From: Gigaspora margarita
Taxonomy: Eukaryota > Glomeromycota > Glomeromycetes > Diversisporales > Gigasporaceae
DNA length: 64,000 nt
Direction of reading: 5' to 3'
Assembly (NCBI GenBank): GCA_009809945.1
Contig: WTPW01000029.1
Span: 1 to 64,000, forward strand
Shown here: in pieces, positions 23,641 to 35,633 of the stretch
Layout of the letters: every line of letters starts with the position of its first letter
How positions within the stretch are numbered: position 1 is the first letter of the stretch
Translations under genes and position numbers: made by a program
Notes under the pieces: model-generated
Database searches by the model: none
The model's input: only the letters and a program-made list of their open reading frames with translations
What the model was told of the DNA's origin: nothing

Positions 23641-24266
23641 AGTAATGCTTATAATAGTAATTATACCAATAAAGTATATTTGGTTAGACATTATATGTAA
23701 TATAAATAGGGTTCTATAGCTACAATAGCAATGCAAGAATCTCATGATTGTGATTAGGCAAGAACCTCAGGTTGATAATTAGGATCTGCAGCTGCAATTG
23801 CAGTGCAAGGACCTCAGGTTGTGATTAGGCTCCATGGTTGCAATAGCAGTGGTACAATAGCTGCAATAGAAGCAGGTTTATTCTTGACATAATATGGGCT
23901 ATAGGAGGTTGGGACAGCAAAGAATTTATGTTATACTGTAACAAAAAGTTATAGTTTTCTAGAAAGATAGTTTTTGCTAGTCAGTAATCCTCTTCTATTC
24001 TCATATATTTTTCAGATTTGTAAATAAAATCAGTAAGTTGGTTTGAATAAAGTTAGCTAATTGAGCAATAATAATAAAAAGCCTGTTAATGAAGTGACAA
24101 GAAAATCATTATTGTGAGATCAGATGGCTTTATAACAGTTATATATAGGTTTTTTTTATATATCCTTTTATAGTTATTCTTTGATTATTGTTGTAATATT
24201 TTGTAACTTGTATATACAGGTAATTTTGAATTTGTATATAATTTTGAATTCATATTGTTATAATTA

Positions 24267-24855
24267 GGGAAGTGCAATAAATTACGTAATTATCTAGGGG
24301 GGTCAGTCATCTATCACATCCTATATATATATGTATAAACAGCCAATAATATTGAAGCAAAATCGATTATTAGTTAATCGCAGATAGTTGCTACATAGTA
24401 AAGTCTAAATTCTACTATATCAATTGATAATTACCGATTAAGTAAACATATTTGAAAGATCAAAATACACATATTCTGAAATTTTTATTAAAATTGAAGA
24501 AATTTTTATTATTTAACTTTTAATTTTTACGTTCGTCGAATATATTTTTTTAAAAAATTTTAATTTTTCCGTCAAAAGTAAAAATCAAAAGTCAATTAAT
24601 AAACAATTCTCTAATACTTATGAATTTTACAGTAAGTGTATTTTGACCTTCTAAATAAGTTTAATTAAGCAACTTTAATCGATTTGCTTAGTAAAATTTA
24701 GACTTTACTATGTAGCGACTTTTGTCGATTGTGGCGTAGCTGATTTTCAGGTCAAAGCCATTTTTGAGTTTTATGAAATTTGATTGGTCAACAGTCCTAT
24801 CACGGGGGGGTCAGGACCTATGTAAACCCTAATCACGTAATTTACTGCACTTCCC
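24267..24855. mobile_element. PIF/Harbinger-like MITE, 589 bp family, copy 1
   Basis: The ends are inverted repeats: GGGAAGTGCAATAAATTACG at left and, reversed, GGGAAGTGCAGTAAATTACG at right, with TTA on both sides (24264-24266, 24856-24858). Internal inverted stretches share CCTATATA and GGTCAGGACC-like sequence. A second, more decayed copy is at 29799-30383. It interrupts the second unit of the three-fold repeat. Confidence 0.85.
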
Positions 24856-25133
24856 TTATTTTTAGATTAGTAATAGGGGTAAGGGCTAATAGCCATAGCC
24901 AAGTATGAACTGGTAATACAGAAAGAGTATTTAAGGTCAATGATCTTAGTGAAGAAGGTTATCTTTCTCTTCGCTATTGCTTACCTTATGAAGGCTGGCT
25001 CTATCGCTCTTCCTTACCCACACAAAGTCAAGCAAGCAGTGTTGTTTTTTGATGTATTAAGCTCCATAGCTGAATTAGCAGTGCAAAGACCTATTGTTTT
25101 TTTTTTGACTTCATGGTAGCAGTAGTAGTGCAA

Positions 25134-25573
25134 CATATGCTCCAATTTTTGGAATTTATAAAAAAAGCTTATTTTTTTAAAACTTTAAGGTTAAATAATT
25201 TTTAATTTACTGGTCCATTTTAAATGATTTTACTACCAAAATGTTTGTCTCTTTGAAAGCATCCCAACAAGCCCAAAATCATAAAAATCCAATTACAGAG
25301 TCATAAGAAAATGCGCTATCAAATAGGTGATGCACCTGAAATTGGTTTGATCTATGTTAAACCAATTTCAGGTGTGTCACCTATTTGATAGTGCATTTTC
25401 TCATGATTCTGTGATTAGATTTTTATGATTTTGGGCTCGTTGGAATCGTCTTAAAGAGACAAACATTTTGGTAGTAAAATCATTTAAAATGGACCAGTAG
25501 ATCAAAAATTATTTAGATTAAATTTTTAAAAAAAATAAGCTTTTTTTATAAATTCCAAAAATCGGAGCATATG
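25134..25573. repeat. 440 bp inverted repeat
   Basis: Arms of about 215 bp, starting CATATGCTCC and ending GGAGCATATG, face each other across a short loop around GATCTATGTTA near 25353. Arms share CCTGAAATTGGTTT and ACAAACATTTTGGTAGTAAA in opposite orientation with a few percent mismatch. It is absent from the other two copies of the surrounding repeat unit, so it behaves like an inserted foldback element. Confidence 0.9.
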
Positions 25574-26239
25574 AGGATCTGTTGTATATCTGGCTCTATG
25601 GCAGTGCAAGTACTAATTGTATTTGGCTCTGTGGCTACATGTAGCAGCACAAGGACCAGTTTTTGGTTTTGGTTCGGTGGCTACAAGTGGTAGTGCAAGA
25701 ATGATAAGAATGATCCTCGCTTATATTGACAGAAACACAATTACTAGTTTTCTTTATAGCTAAGAAATATTTGATAGCTTCCTTCCATATGAAGGCATTT
25801 TTGATATATAAATAGTTTCAGATCATCCTGGACTTAATAAAAAGCATGTTAATGAAGTGACAGGGTAATTATTATTGCGAACTAGATGACTTTATGACCA
25901 GTCATATTACAGGTTTTTTATATATCCTTTTATAGTTATTCTTTGTATAACCTTTTATAGTTATTTTTGATTATTGTCATGAGATTTTGTAACTTGTATT
26001 TATAGATAATTTCAAATTTGCATATGATTTTGAAATTTATATTGTTATGATTATTGTTAGATTGGTAATAGAAGTAAGGGATAATAGCTGTGGCCAAGTA
26101 TGAAACAGTAATACAAAAAAGTATTTAAGACCAAGAATCTCAGTGAAAAGTTATCTTTCTTTTTACTATCACTCACTTTGTGAAGCTGGCTCTATTATCC
26201 TCTCTTATCCACCTGAATTTAAGCAAGTAGTGTTTTTAT

Positions 26240-26580
26240 TTTTGTTATATCAAGCTCTATGGCTGCATTGTTAATACAAGAACTTGTTGTGTATCTGGCT
26301 TCATGGCTGCAAGTAGCAGTACAAGGACTAGAAGTAGTTGGCTCTGTAGCTGCAAGTAGTAGTACAAGGTCCTGTTGTGTATCAGTTTCCATAGTTGCAA
26401 GTATCAGTACAAGAACCAGAAGTAGTTGGCTTCACAGCTGCAAGTAGCAGTGCTCTGCGCTGCAAGTGGCAGACAAGAACCAGTTGTTGTATTTGGTTCC
26501 ATGGCTGCAAGTGGCAGTGCAAGTACCAGTTGTTGTATTTAGCTCCACAGATACAAGTGGCAGTGCAAGGGCTATAAAAA
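26240..26580. repeat. Minisatellite, about 57 bp unit
   Basis: Units read CTCCATGGCTGCAAGTAGCA, GTGCAAGGACCAG, TTGTTGTATTT. Related degenerate units occur near 22430-22650, 23710-23870, 25030-25130 and 25590-25720 at the same place in each copy of the block. Because 57 is a multiple of three, open frames run through on both strands (26259-26447 and 26382-26669). They show no protein family and are judged non-coding. Confidence 0.8.
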
Positions 26581-26890
26581 TGAACCTCGCTTATATTTGC
26601 AAGAATATTGTTACTGATTCTCTTTACAGCTATAGTAAGATTTGATAGATTCTCTCTATATAAAGGCATTTAGATCTGTGAATAGTTTCAGATTACCCCT
26701 TTACCTGTGGGTGTCTCTTTTCATTTGCTATTGTGATGAGTGTATGTTTCTATAGTAGGAAATATGATTATGCATATTAGAGCTGCCAAGGGTAGTGAGC
26801 CCTTATCCCATATGTTTTTCAGATTTGTAAATAAAGTTAGTTAGTTGGATTGAATAAAGTTAGCTAATCAAGCAATAATAATAATTAACA

Positions 26891-27649
26891 AACCTTGAAT
26901 CAAATCATCTAAGGTTTAATTACAAAAGCTATCCTTAATTTATTTTATAGTAATCTATAAAAAAATAAAATAAAATAAAAAAAAATACTTGCTAGCATTT
27001 AATTATCTTACTATTATGTAATTATTTTGTCATCATAACATACATGTATAATTACTACATTATGACATACATATATCATAACACATTACTATACAATGTA
27101 TATACTCACTACAAAATACTACATATATAATTATAAATACATATATAAAGGTGCTAACATTTATTAGATAATATTTTAGGGGTGGGAATCAAGCAAAACC
27201 TTACCTTATATAAAAAATTATAGCCAATCAAATTTAGCTAAATATATTATCTGGGGTGGAGGTAAGCCTCTATAGTAAATGGATATTAGGTAATAAATAT
27301 TAGCGCTGAATTACCAAATTAGAAATCAACAAATCAAAGCCCCTATATCTTTATAAAAAATTTCTAGATATTAATATTAAATATAAAACTATGTTTCTAT
27401 TTCTGGTTTTGTGCAATAATGTTGTGCAGCTATCCTATATAATACTGTATACTTGGTAAATTTACCTTAATGACTATTTTTGAAAATAGTGCAATTATGA
27501 ACTTTACATATGCATGTATGTACATACTGCACATACTATACATACCTATCAGTTCATATCAATACTTTTTCCTAACATTTTTTTCCAAACACTCACTTGC
27601 CTAAAAAATAGTAAGTACCAAGTTTTTATAGTAACTCATTATAATAATT
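26891..27649. other. No gene; AT-rich with a small MITE-like element
   Basis: Short tandem motifs such as ATTACTACATTATGACATAC occur near 27020-27120. No coding sequence is supported. The frame at 27514-27705 has no recognisable features. Confidence 0.5.
27151..27307. mobile_element. Possible small MITE
   Basis: GTGCTAACATTTATTAGATA at the left faces, reversed, AGCGCTAATATTTATTACCT at the right, about 15 of 20 matching. No clear target duplication was found, so this stays tentative. Confidence 0.4.
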
Positions 27650-28191
27650 TTAATGCAAATAAATTCAATATTGACTATACAGAATTTTTGAACAGTAATA
27701 TGTGATAGAAATTATATAGTAATTGACTCAAACATAACCATATGCAGTGTTTACGATGAAATAAGTTCTGTACAGAATTTTTTATAGTACTTATGATAAA
27801 AATCATGATAATTTCAATGAAAACTAACACAACTTATATTAATACTGTGTATTGCCAAAATAGAAATTAAGTTATATAACAGAGTTTTTTATAATACTGT
27901 ACCTCATAATAGAAATCATGATAATTCCAATGCAAACTTAGTTCTGTAGCAAAATTTTTTACAGCAACTTATAATAAAATTCACAGTAATTCCAATGTGA
28001 ACTAGCTAATCTTAATCATATAATATATAAATTACCATAATACTAAGTAAGATTTGCATTAGTTTTTAATTGTAGAAATCATAATAATTCTGATACAAAC
28101 TAACTCAACTTCATACTATGTGTCATTGGAAGTTCATAACAGAATTTTTTACAATAACTTATAATAAGAATAATAATAATTTTATTGCATA

Positions 28192-29368
28192 TAGTGTTGA
28201 AAATTAGTGTTCTTAGAGTTCTTATGAAAACACTATAATAAATTTATAAACAGTATAAATTTACTGTTCACTATTAAAAAAATTTTTGAGAACAGTAAAA
28301 TAATAATATTGTTCTCATAAGTATATAATAATTAGCTATCATTCTTATAAGTATATAATAATTATCTATTTTTCTTATAGTATTGTTAACCTATGAAAAT
28401 ACACAAAAACGGGCATAACTCTCAATCTAATGATCAGAATTCGATGAAACAACTACCATTCGATTTAGCTCACTGAGACGGTTCGAATGAGCTAAAGATC
28501 ATCTCTGTACGACCATTGGATGACAAGATCGGAACCAATAAGTGATCAATCATGTGATCTGTAATTTGATTGGCTAGGCGATCTACTGCGCGCCAAAGTG
28601 CATATATGGCATTTATAAAACATGTCATATTTATAGCATATATACTCTATATTTTATTTATACCACATATGACATTTATTTCATATATTACATTTATACT
28701 ATTTATACTATATATTTTATTAGTAGTAGATATAGCATTTATTGCACATGTAATAGATATAGCCCGTTACATTTGTGAAAAACAAAAATGTATAAAAGCA
28801 GCCGATGTGGACCCCAAGTTCAACATCGAGTCTTCATACTCTTTCAATAAATAAAACCTTTATTTACTACACAAATTAAACAGTTACTAGTATCTTCATA
28901 TACTTTTAATTGTAGCCTCTTTCGTAATTGCAAATTGCCAAAAATCTTCTTTGTTAAGTTTTATTGAAAAACGCCTTTCGACTTAGATATATCACAGTAA
29001 CAAGTGAGGTTACACNAAGTGNTCACTGTCTAAGNTCGCTCTAGTTACCTACTATCTTTAAAGAAGTGGATATAGGATAACAGTATATAATAATTAGTTT
29101 TTGTCTTATAAGTATATAATAATTAGCTATTTTTCTCATAAGTATATAAAAATTAGCTATATATTTTTATTCCAAACCAAATGCTGGTAAAAAATTCTAT
29201 TTAATTTTTATGATTAAGATTTCAATTTGCTATAATAACTATTTATTTGAGGTTATATTGGTTTTTTTGGTAAGTATAAGTAAAACAGTAGCCAATTGAT
29301 TGAGAACATTTGTATCCATTATACTGTTCTTATGAGAACAGTGTTTGATTCTGAAATTTCCAAAATTG
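28192..29368. mobile_element. hAT-like MITE carrying a solo LTR
   Basis: The left end TAGTGTTGAAAATTAGTGTT and the reversed right end are imperfect repeats sharing GAACA and GTTCTTATGAGAAC. The flanks ATTGCATA (28184-28191) and ATTGCACA (29369-29376) form an 8 bp duplication with one change. Both fit hAT. Without the solo LTR and its duplication the element is about 474 bp. It is related to the larger element at 39962-41769. Around the LTR, short tandem AGTATATAATAATTAGCTAT units are part of this element. Confidence 0.78.
28384..29082. mobile_element. Solo LTR, copy B
   Basis: This is a 699 bp LTR from TGTTAACCTAT to ATAGGATAACA, with the 4 bp duplication GTAT on both sides (28380-28383, 29083-29086). 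TATAAAAGCAGCC at about 28791 and AATAAATAAAACC near 28846 look like a promoter and poly(A) signal. No internal retroelement sequence remains. Short Ns occur near 29015-29035. It is less decayed than copy A. Confidence 0.88.
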
Positions 29369-29555
29369 ATTGCACACTATATATTACTAGAATAGAGAGT
29401 AAATTCTGTAAAAATTTTTTATAGTAACTCATGAAAAAAATACTATAATTCCAATACTGTACAAACTAACGTATCATATACTGAATATTACTAAAATAGA
29501 GAGTAAAGTTTGATAGCAGAATTTTTTGTAGCAATTTATTAAAAAAATTATGATA

Positions 29556-30599
29556 CTGTCTTCCTTCTCTACAATCACCTCCTCTATAGTTACTACCTTT
29601 ATGTAACCATACAAAATTTAACTACAATTTTTTTTATATATAAAATGCCTTTGTATAATTACAAATAGCTTATAATCACTATTATATTTTTTACAAGTTT
29701 TGAGAGTTTTTATTAGTAAAAATACTCTTATATAATTACAACATTATATATAAAAGTCCAAGTTTTATTATAGATTCCCAAAAGTATGCTATTTTTTAAG
29801 GAAGTACAGTAAATTACGTAATTATCTAGAGGTCATACATCTATCTTGTCCTATATATATATATAATTTAAATAGCCAATAAAATTGAAGTAAAATCAAT
29901 TTTTAGTTAATTACAAATAGTTGCTACATAATAAAGTCTAAATTTTAAAAAGTAAATCGATTAAAATCGCTTAAGTTAATTTATTAAAGAGGTCAAAATA
30001 TATTTACTACAAAATTTTTATAAGTATTGACGATTTTTTATTATTTAACTTTTAATTTTTATGTTTATTGAATATATTTTTATAAAAAATTTTAATTTTG
30101 CCATCAAATGTAAAAATCAAAAGTCAATTAATAAAAACTTCTTCAATACTTAGGAAAATTTTATAATAAATGTATTTTGACCTTTTGAATAAGTTTACAT
30201 AAGCGATTTTAATTGATTTGCTTAGTAAAATTTAGACTTTACTATGTAATAACTGTTGTCAATTATGGTTTTTAGATCAAAGACATTTTTGAGAGTTTTT
30301 TAAATAATATAAAAGTTGATTGGTCAGTAGTTCTATTACTAGGGGTCAGAACCTATGTAAACTATAATGTAATTTGTTTTTCCAAACAATTTAATGCATA
30401 AAAGTAGATTTGCTTAGTACTATTTAGACTTTTATATATAGCAACTATTTACAATTATAAAATATTTACTTCTATATAATCATATTATAAATATTTTATA
30501 TATTATTGTGACTATATAAAATATATATTTATAATCACATCTCTTTATAATTACCATTTTTGCTACAACAAACCACATGATTATAGAGAAGAAAGAGAG
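29556..30599. mobile_element. pogo/Tc1-mariner-like MITE hosting a second MITE
   Basis: Its left end CTGTCTTCCTTCTCTACAAT and reversed right end CTCTCTTTCTTCTCTATAAT match at 17 of 20 positions. TA flanks both sides (29554-29555, 30600-30601). It interrupts a satellite unit, which resumes at 30602. It carries the MITE at 29799-30383, so its own sequence is about 455 bp. Confidence 0.75.
29799..30383. mobile_element. PIF/Harbinger-like MITE, 589 bp family, copy 2
   Basis: It follows copy 1 (24267-24855) along its length: GGAAGTACAGTAAATTACGT at the left, CCTATATATATATA, TTAGACTTTACTATGTAA and GGGGTCAGAACCTATGTAAA near the right end. The right terminus is decayed, so the end is approximate and the TTA duplication is not clean. 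Confidence 0.78.
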
Positions 30600-30681
30600 T
30601 ATTTTCAATACAAACTAATACAATATTAATTAAATACTGTGTATTAATGAAATAGTAAATCTGTAATGGTTTTTTTTATAG

Positions 30682-31279
30682 TGTTACAGGAAAACTGTGA
30701 TATTTTAATATTGGATAATCATTAATTTGTATGCTGCACTACATTTCATAGAACAATCAATCATACATAAAGTGACAATGCATAATTGACAATTAAGTTT
30801 GACAATGCATATTAACTTGATCATGCATATAATTAATCATATATAATCGATCATGCATGCTCAGGGCTTAGCTTACAGCAGAAGATTTAGAAACTATTCA
30901 ACCTATTGTATGATATACAAAATATGATAACTTCGAAGATAAGATATTGTATGATTTTTAGCCTCATAGTTTTCATAATATTCTATAGTGTTAGATTAGA
31001 GACTTATATAATTTTTGTAAAGTATCATATAATGTTAAATTTCTATTCCCATAATATTTGTAAGGTATAAAAGAAGGTCATTTTAGCTCTGCTTTTGGAC
31101 AATAATCTTCGGATTATATATATCTGCATTTAAAATATAAAGATAATAAAGTCAGATTACCCCCATACCTCTATTTTTATCATAAATCAGATTAAATCAC
31201 CAAGTCATGCCTCTGGTGAGTTACCTTTATATCATTTCTTAAATCATACAAGAAAGGATGTTCAAATCTCCCCATAACA
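30682..31279 (+). repeat. 5' LTR of the outer Ty3-type fossil
   Basis: The 598 bp LTR starts TGTTACAGG and ends CCCCATAACA. GGTATAAAAGAAGGTC near 31066 is a likely promoter and AATAAAGTCAGATTAC near 31146 a likely poly(A) region. TTTGGTAGTGAC follows directly, in the position of a primer-binding site. Confidence 0.88.
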
Positions 31280-33598
31280 TTTGGTAGTGACTGTGAAATT
31301 CAAAAACTTTTAACTTCAATATTAAAAGCAAGTTAAAATATTTCTGCAAAAATGAATGCTGAACAATTCAAAGAATTTATAAAAATGATGTCTAGCAAAT
31401 CAAGTTCCAAAGAGAATAACCATGTCTGAATTAAAAGTTTCATTGGTACTAAAGATAAAGATCCCATTGAATAGTTTGCAAACTTTAAATGTGCAGCAGA
31501 ATCTAATAATTGGAATGGAACAGTAGGTTACAAATTGTCTCAGATTATTTAAAAGAATCAGCAGCTGATTGGTATAGGGAAGTGAGAAATTGCATTACAT
31601 ATTGGAAGACTAAAAGTGAAGATGATTAAGAAAGAAAAAAGTTTTTATCATCTTCTGGTAGAGCAGTTCGCACCTCTAGAGAAGCAAAATCATTGGCAAA
31701 TAGAACTCAATTTCTTGACTTAACAAGATCATGAAAGAGTGGATATGTATACTACAAATTTCAAAAAATTGCTCAATTATGTAAATACTAACAATTATTT
31801 TCTAGATAAGTACATAGTAAGGATGTTTTAAGTGGTTTGAAAGGTATGAATGCTGCTGCCTTAGTTGCTATTGCACACCAAAAAAGTTGAGCGAGGCCAT
31901 AGCTGTGGCTAGAAGAGTTAAAGCAAATAATTACTATAGTCAACATAATTAAGAAATGGCAAAACAATTAAAAGTGAAAAACAAGTTAAGCAATATAAAG
32001 AAAAAAATTAATAAAATGGTATTGAATTATGCTGCTCTAGCCCATAAGCTAAATAAGGCTAGTAGTAAGAGCTAGTCGTCGTGCAAAAGAGAGGGATACT
32101 ATGATATAAGTTGGAGAGATGAAATATATAGCCAGAGAGTGCTTGTTCAAGAAAAGTGTGAATAATAGGTTCAGGGAAGATAGAAAACAATGGAACCAGA
32201 ATAAACAAGTAAATTATTGCAAAATATGCCTGAAAAATGATGGCCAAAATAATAAACTGTATAATCTTGGAAAAAAATTAGTAAACCTGAGGATTTAAAA
32301 ATGACTCGTTAACCCTAATTGGAATAACTAACTAAGACAGGACCCTGAATAATCTATATGAGGTTATATTTGAGTATCACAGTAAAAATTTTTTGGTATG
32401 CAGTTTTAGTTTGGTATATATCAGCTAGATTTCAAATACCAGGTAGCAAGTTTGGTATTGCTTACCAATTTTCAAAATATAAGCTTTCAAAAAAATTTTT
32501 GAACTAACACTCCCAAAAAAAAAAAAATCATAACTAACATTCTCTAAGAAAAAAAACTACCCTACAACTGATACTTTCTAAAAAAAAAAAAATAAAAAAA
32601 GTCAGAAGTGACGGTCTAAAAAAAAAAAAAAAAAAAAAAAAAATCTAAAATTTGAACTAATCTCTCTAAAAAAAAAAAAAAAAACAAAACTAGGGCTTAC
32701 TATTTTTTATTACCACATTTTAAATATAATATTTAAAAAACTTATCCAATTAGCATTCTTTTATATATACTCATTTTGACCATTACCCATTTTCAAATAT
32801 ACTCTTTTTAACCAATACCTACTTTTCAAATATAACTTTTTAAAAAAACAGGCCTTCATTAGCAATTTTTCAAATATGACATTATATAGATTATTTGGGC
32901 TTCTATTTAACCAATACTGGAGGAAGGAAAAAAGTTAAGAATAAAGGTCATTAATGATCCTGTTTTAGATATAGAAGATCTTACTAATAAAGTCAAGAGA
33001 AAATGGGGGCTATTAGTTATAGATAAACTAGAACTCTATAATATTGCCAATGCCATTTTATCAATGCCAACTAGTGCTATAGTGGAACAAATTCTCTAGT
33101 ACCCAAATCAGAGAAAGAATCTAGCTAATATATTAAAAAACCTTTACGTCTGCATGAGACAAACTTTGTGAACTTCGAAGAAATATATCAAAAACTGCCA
33201 CTAGGTGCTATATTAGGATCTAAAATAATCCAGTTTTAGCTGTGTTAGACTCAGAGATAGCAGTGAGCATTATATCCAAAAGGTTGCTAGATAGACTAGG
33301 TTTAAAAATTGATGGGTAATTGGTAATAGTCATGGTTATAGCAACAAGTGCCAAAGCTAAAACTTTAGCCAAAATAAAAATATTTAAATAATGGTACAAA
33401 ATATAGTTATTCCTATTTCTCTACAAGTGCTAGAATCGTAAAATGACACTTTATTGTTGGGAACTAATTGGTTCCAAAAGGCAAATGCAAAAATATACTT
33501 TGATAAACAAAAGTTATACTTATACTACCTCAATTAATCAGCTAAAGTACCATATCGAACAATAGGGTTGAAACTCTTGTTCTGTATCAAGAAGATAT

Positions 33599-34012
33599 TG
33601 TCACGGCTATTTCCAACCTGCCGTGTACTTGTGGGGTTTTCCTAGTAGACTTCACTCGCTTGGCTAATATAAAGTTACTCTAGACTGACTGGTGTATCGT
33701 ACAGGTACTCCACCTAATACGTTCACGTAAATAATGACAGTTTTTTACTTAGAATAATTATCGGGTCCAAACTACTTCAAGAGCATCAAAAGCTAAAAAG
33801 CTAGGCACTTCCCCCTTGGGATCGATGCCTTATTTATTATTTTTTATTTACATTTGCGTCACTGATTATTACATAATTATTTACGCATCGTTTATGCAAT
33901 CAACATTTAGACTTTTAATTAAAGTCATGCAAATCCTGAAATCACCGATCACGCCATTCCCAGATCCTGATCGGCACCACGAAATCCCGGAGTAATGGAT
34001 TCAACCGCGACA
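33599..34012 (-). repeat. 3' LTR of the nested element
   Basis: On the + strand it runs from TGTCACGGCTATTTCC to TTCAACCGCGACA. It contains CTAGGCACTTCCCCCTTGGG and GCATCGTTTATGCAATC. It differs from the 36088-36500 copy by about 20 changes by eye. Confidence 0.9.
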
Positions 34013-34189
34013 TGAGCTAGACCCCCCGGAACTTCGTCCCTGAAGTTTCCAACCAACACAAATCCCAACTGCCCAAAACAAAATAATCTAATTATATGAA
34101 TGAAAATAATACAATGTTCGACTAAGACTAATACTAAGTACGTACTAACACTAATAATAAATTTTTTTTTTTTTTTTTTTCATAAATGT

Positions 34190-34345
34190 AACTTACTTTG
34201 GTACTTTCTTTACTGACTGTTTCATATTAAATCTTACTTCGGTATTCATATTACCAACTGTCATAATTCCCTTAATTGCACCTTACTTCGGTATTTGTAT
34301 TACCGACTGCTCATAATTTGATCGATTCCGATCAATTGCATATAA
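34190..34345. repeat. CTTACTTCGGTAT tandem motif in the nested element
   Basis: Three degenerate units of about 45-55 bp share TTACTTCGGTATT, TACCGACTG and CATAATT. They lie between the 3' LTR and the end of the coding frame. A cousin series occurs at 16060-16215 beside the other minus-strand fossil. Confidence 0.7.
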
Positions 34346-34685
34346 GTCACGTGTATCCAGCACTTTGTTTTCACCATTTTCAAATCAAAAGACAAATACT
34401 TTTTTTTTCAATGTTTTATTAATATTGTTTAACGTCCTTGGATTACTTCATCTTTCGTCAAGACCATTCATGTTGTAACAGCCTTTTAAGTCTAAACGCC
34501 CAAGCTTGTGCAATTCAAGTTGACTTCTGAAGATCACGTGTTCAAGCCCATCACAACTAATCAATATTTTTCCGGTTTCCTATTACAAGACTTTCGTGCT
34601 CTTGACCTTGCACTCCAATTCCATCTACGTTTAATGTCATGCTTGTATCCGATCATCTTTGCATAGTTCGTTCTCTTTCTTATAT

Positions 34686-35570
34686 TCATTTCATTAATTT
34701 TAATTCTAGATGATTTCGATTGATCTTTCGCATCATCGGTTTTGACGGCCTCCTTATTTTACTTGGGCTTCTAATTACTTTACAAGCATTATCCACTATC
34801 ACTTCAACACTTCGTACCCTTCGATCTTCATGTAGACCATTCGCTCTACTATCTGAGCTATTTTCCCCTGTCTCTTTTACAATATCATCCAGTCTTGATC
34901 CATCGTCAAACCTTTCATCAGCAAATTGGATATCCAAGGTCTCTTTACTATACTCAGGTAAGCATTCGAATTGTTTATCATTTGTTTGTCGCATCTCATC
35001 ATTAATTGTATTAACTAACACATTCATTTTTCTATTTACATCACAATGATCGTCCTTATAGGTCCTATCAGCGTTGCTCAAATCCATGGATCTTTGATGG
35101 TAAATAAATACCTTGTCTTCATCCTTTTTAATTTCATTTCCATGTTGGTAACAACATCCAACATTATCCGTTCTAACAGCATCTTTTATATCACCAGTAT
35201 AATAATATGATGCCTTACTTTCGTCTGTTACAACTTTATCACGATGATCACTCGACTCTTCGGCAGATTTTAGGTCACAATCAGATGCCTTATGTTTTTC
35301 AATTTTACCACCTATTCTATCAGGATCACTCGTGTTAGAGGATTTTTGATGATGAACGACCGTTTTATGTTCATTTTTTTTTGCATCGACTCCAATATCT
35401 TTCAGTTTATTTAATTCAAATCCTTTACCGATGGACTTCACAGGTATGACTCCATTTTTTATTTGCGTCATTTTATCCTTAACTGTCCTAGTACTGATCA
35501 TTTCCTTTTTACCCTTTCTGATTCGACATCTACTTTCATAATTACCAACTTTGGGATCAACGATCTTCAT
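34686..35570 (-). CDS. 294-codon Sel1-like frame inside the nested LTR element
   Basis: This is the longest open frame in the window. It is highly charged, rich in K, D, E and S, with no membrane segment. Two stretches read as decayed Sel1-like units. Near residues 55-85 there is KLKDIGVDAKKNEHKTVVHH followed by QKSSNTSDPDRIG. Near 135-170 there is NVGCCYQHGNEIKKDEDKVF followed by IYHQRSMDLSNADRTYKDD. Sel1 units normally fold as helical hairpins of about 36-44 residues for protein binding; here several hallmark glycines and alanines have drifted. The C-terminal part has basic runs (RSPSKIRRPSKPMMRKINRN). A CCHC knuckle lies just upstream on the same strand, so the frame sits where a gag would. 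Whether it is translated is unknown. A captured host gene is my preferred reading; a drifting gag tail is the alternative. Confidence 0.65.
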   Translation of the reverse strand: MKIVDPKVGNYESRCRIRKGKKEMISTRTVKDKMTQIKNGVIPVKSIGKGFELNKLKDIGVDAKKNEHKTVVHHQKSSNTSDPDRIGGKIEKHKASDCDLKSAEESSDHRDKVVTDESKASYYYTGDIKDAVRTDNVGCCYQHGNEIKKDEDKVFIYHQRSMDLSNADRTYKDDHCDVNRKMNVLVNTINDEMRQTNDKQFECLPEYSKETLDIQFADERFDDGSRLDDIVKETGENSSDSRANGLHEDRRVRSVEVIVDNACKVIRSPSKIRRPSKPMMRKINRNHLELKLMK

Positions 35571-35633
35571 AAAACGTACATCATACTCATCGACTTTATA
35601 ATTCTTTACATTACCACTTCAGATTCGACGCAG

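Larger units (their letters stand above)
22080..26890. repeat. Three-fold direct repeat block with different inserts
   Basis: A unit starting near ATTTTGTAACTTGTAT and running through ATTGTTATAATTATTGTTAG, GGCCAAGTATGAA, AGTATTTAAG, AGTGAAGAAGGTTATCTTTC and a ~57 bp minisatellite (CATGGCTGCAAGTAGCAGTG) occurs three times. Copies start around 22080, 24105 and 25862. Copy 1 holds Sel1-like pseudogene sequence. Copy 2 holds a MITE and a 440 bp inverted repeat. Copy 3 is bare at about 1.0 kb. The unit has an LTR-like promoter look (TTTAAG, then pyrimidine-rich sequence), but TG...CA ends were not found. Confidence 0.75.

Noticed and set aside
26259-26669. Overlapping open frames on both strands as small genes
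   Set aside because: They follow the 57 bp minisatellite, whose length is a multiple of three, and match no family.
34720-35049. 109-codon frame on the + strand
   Set aside because: It is the antisense of the Sel1-like frame, which has the recognisable motifs.
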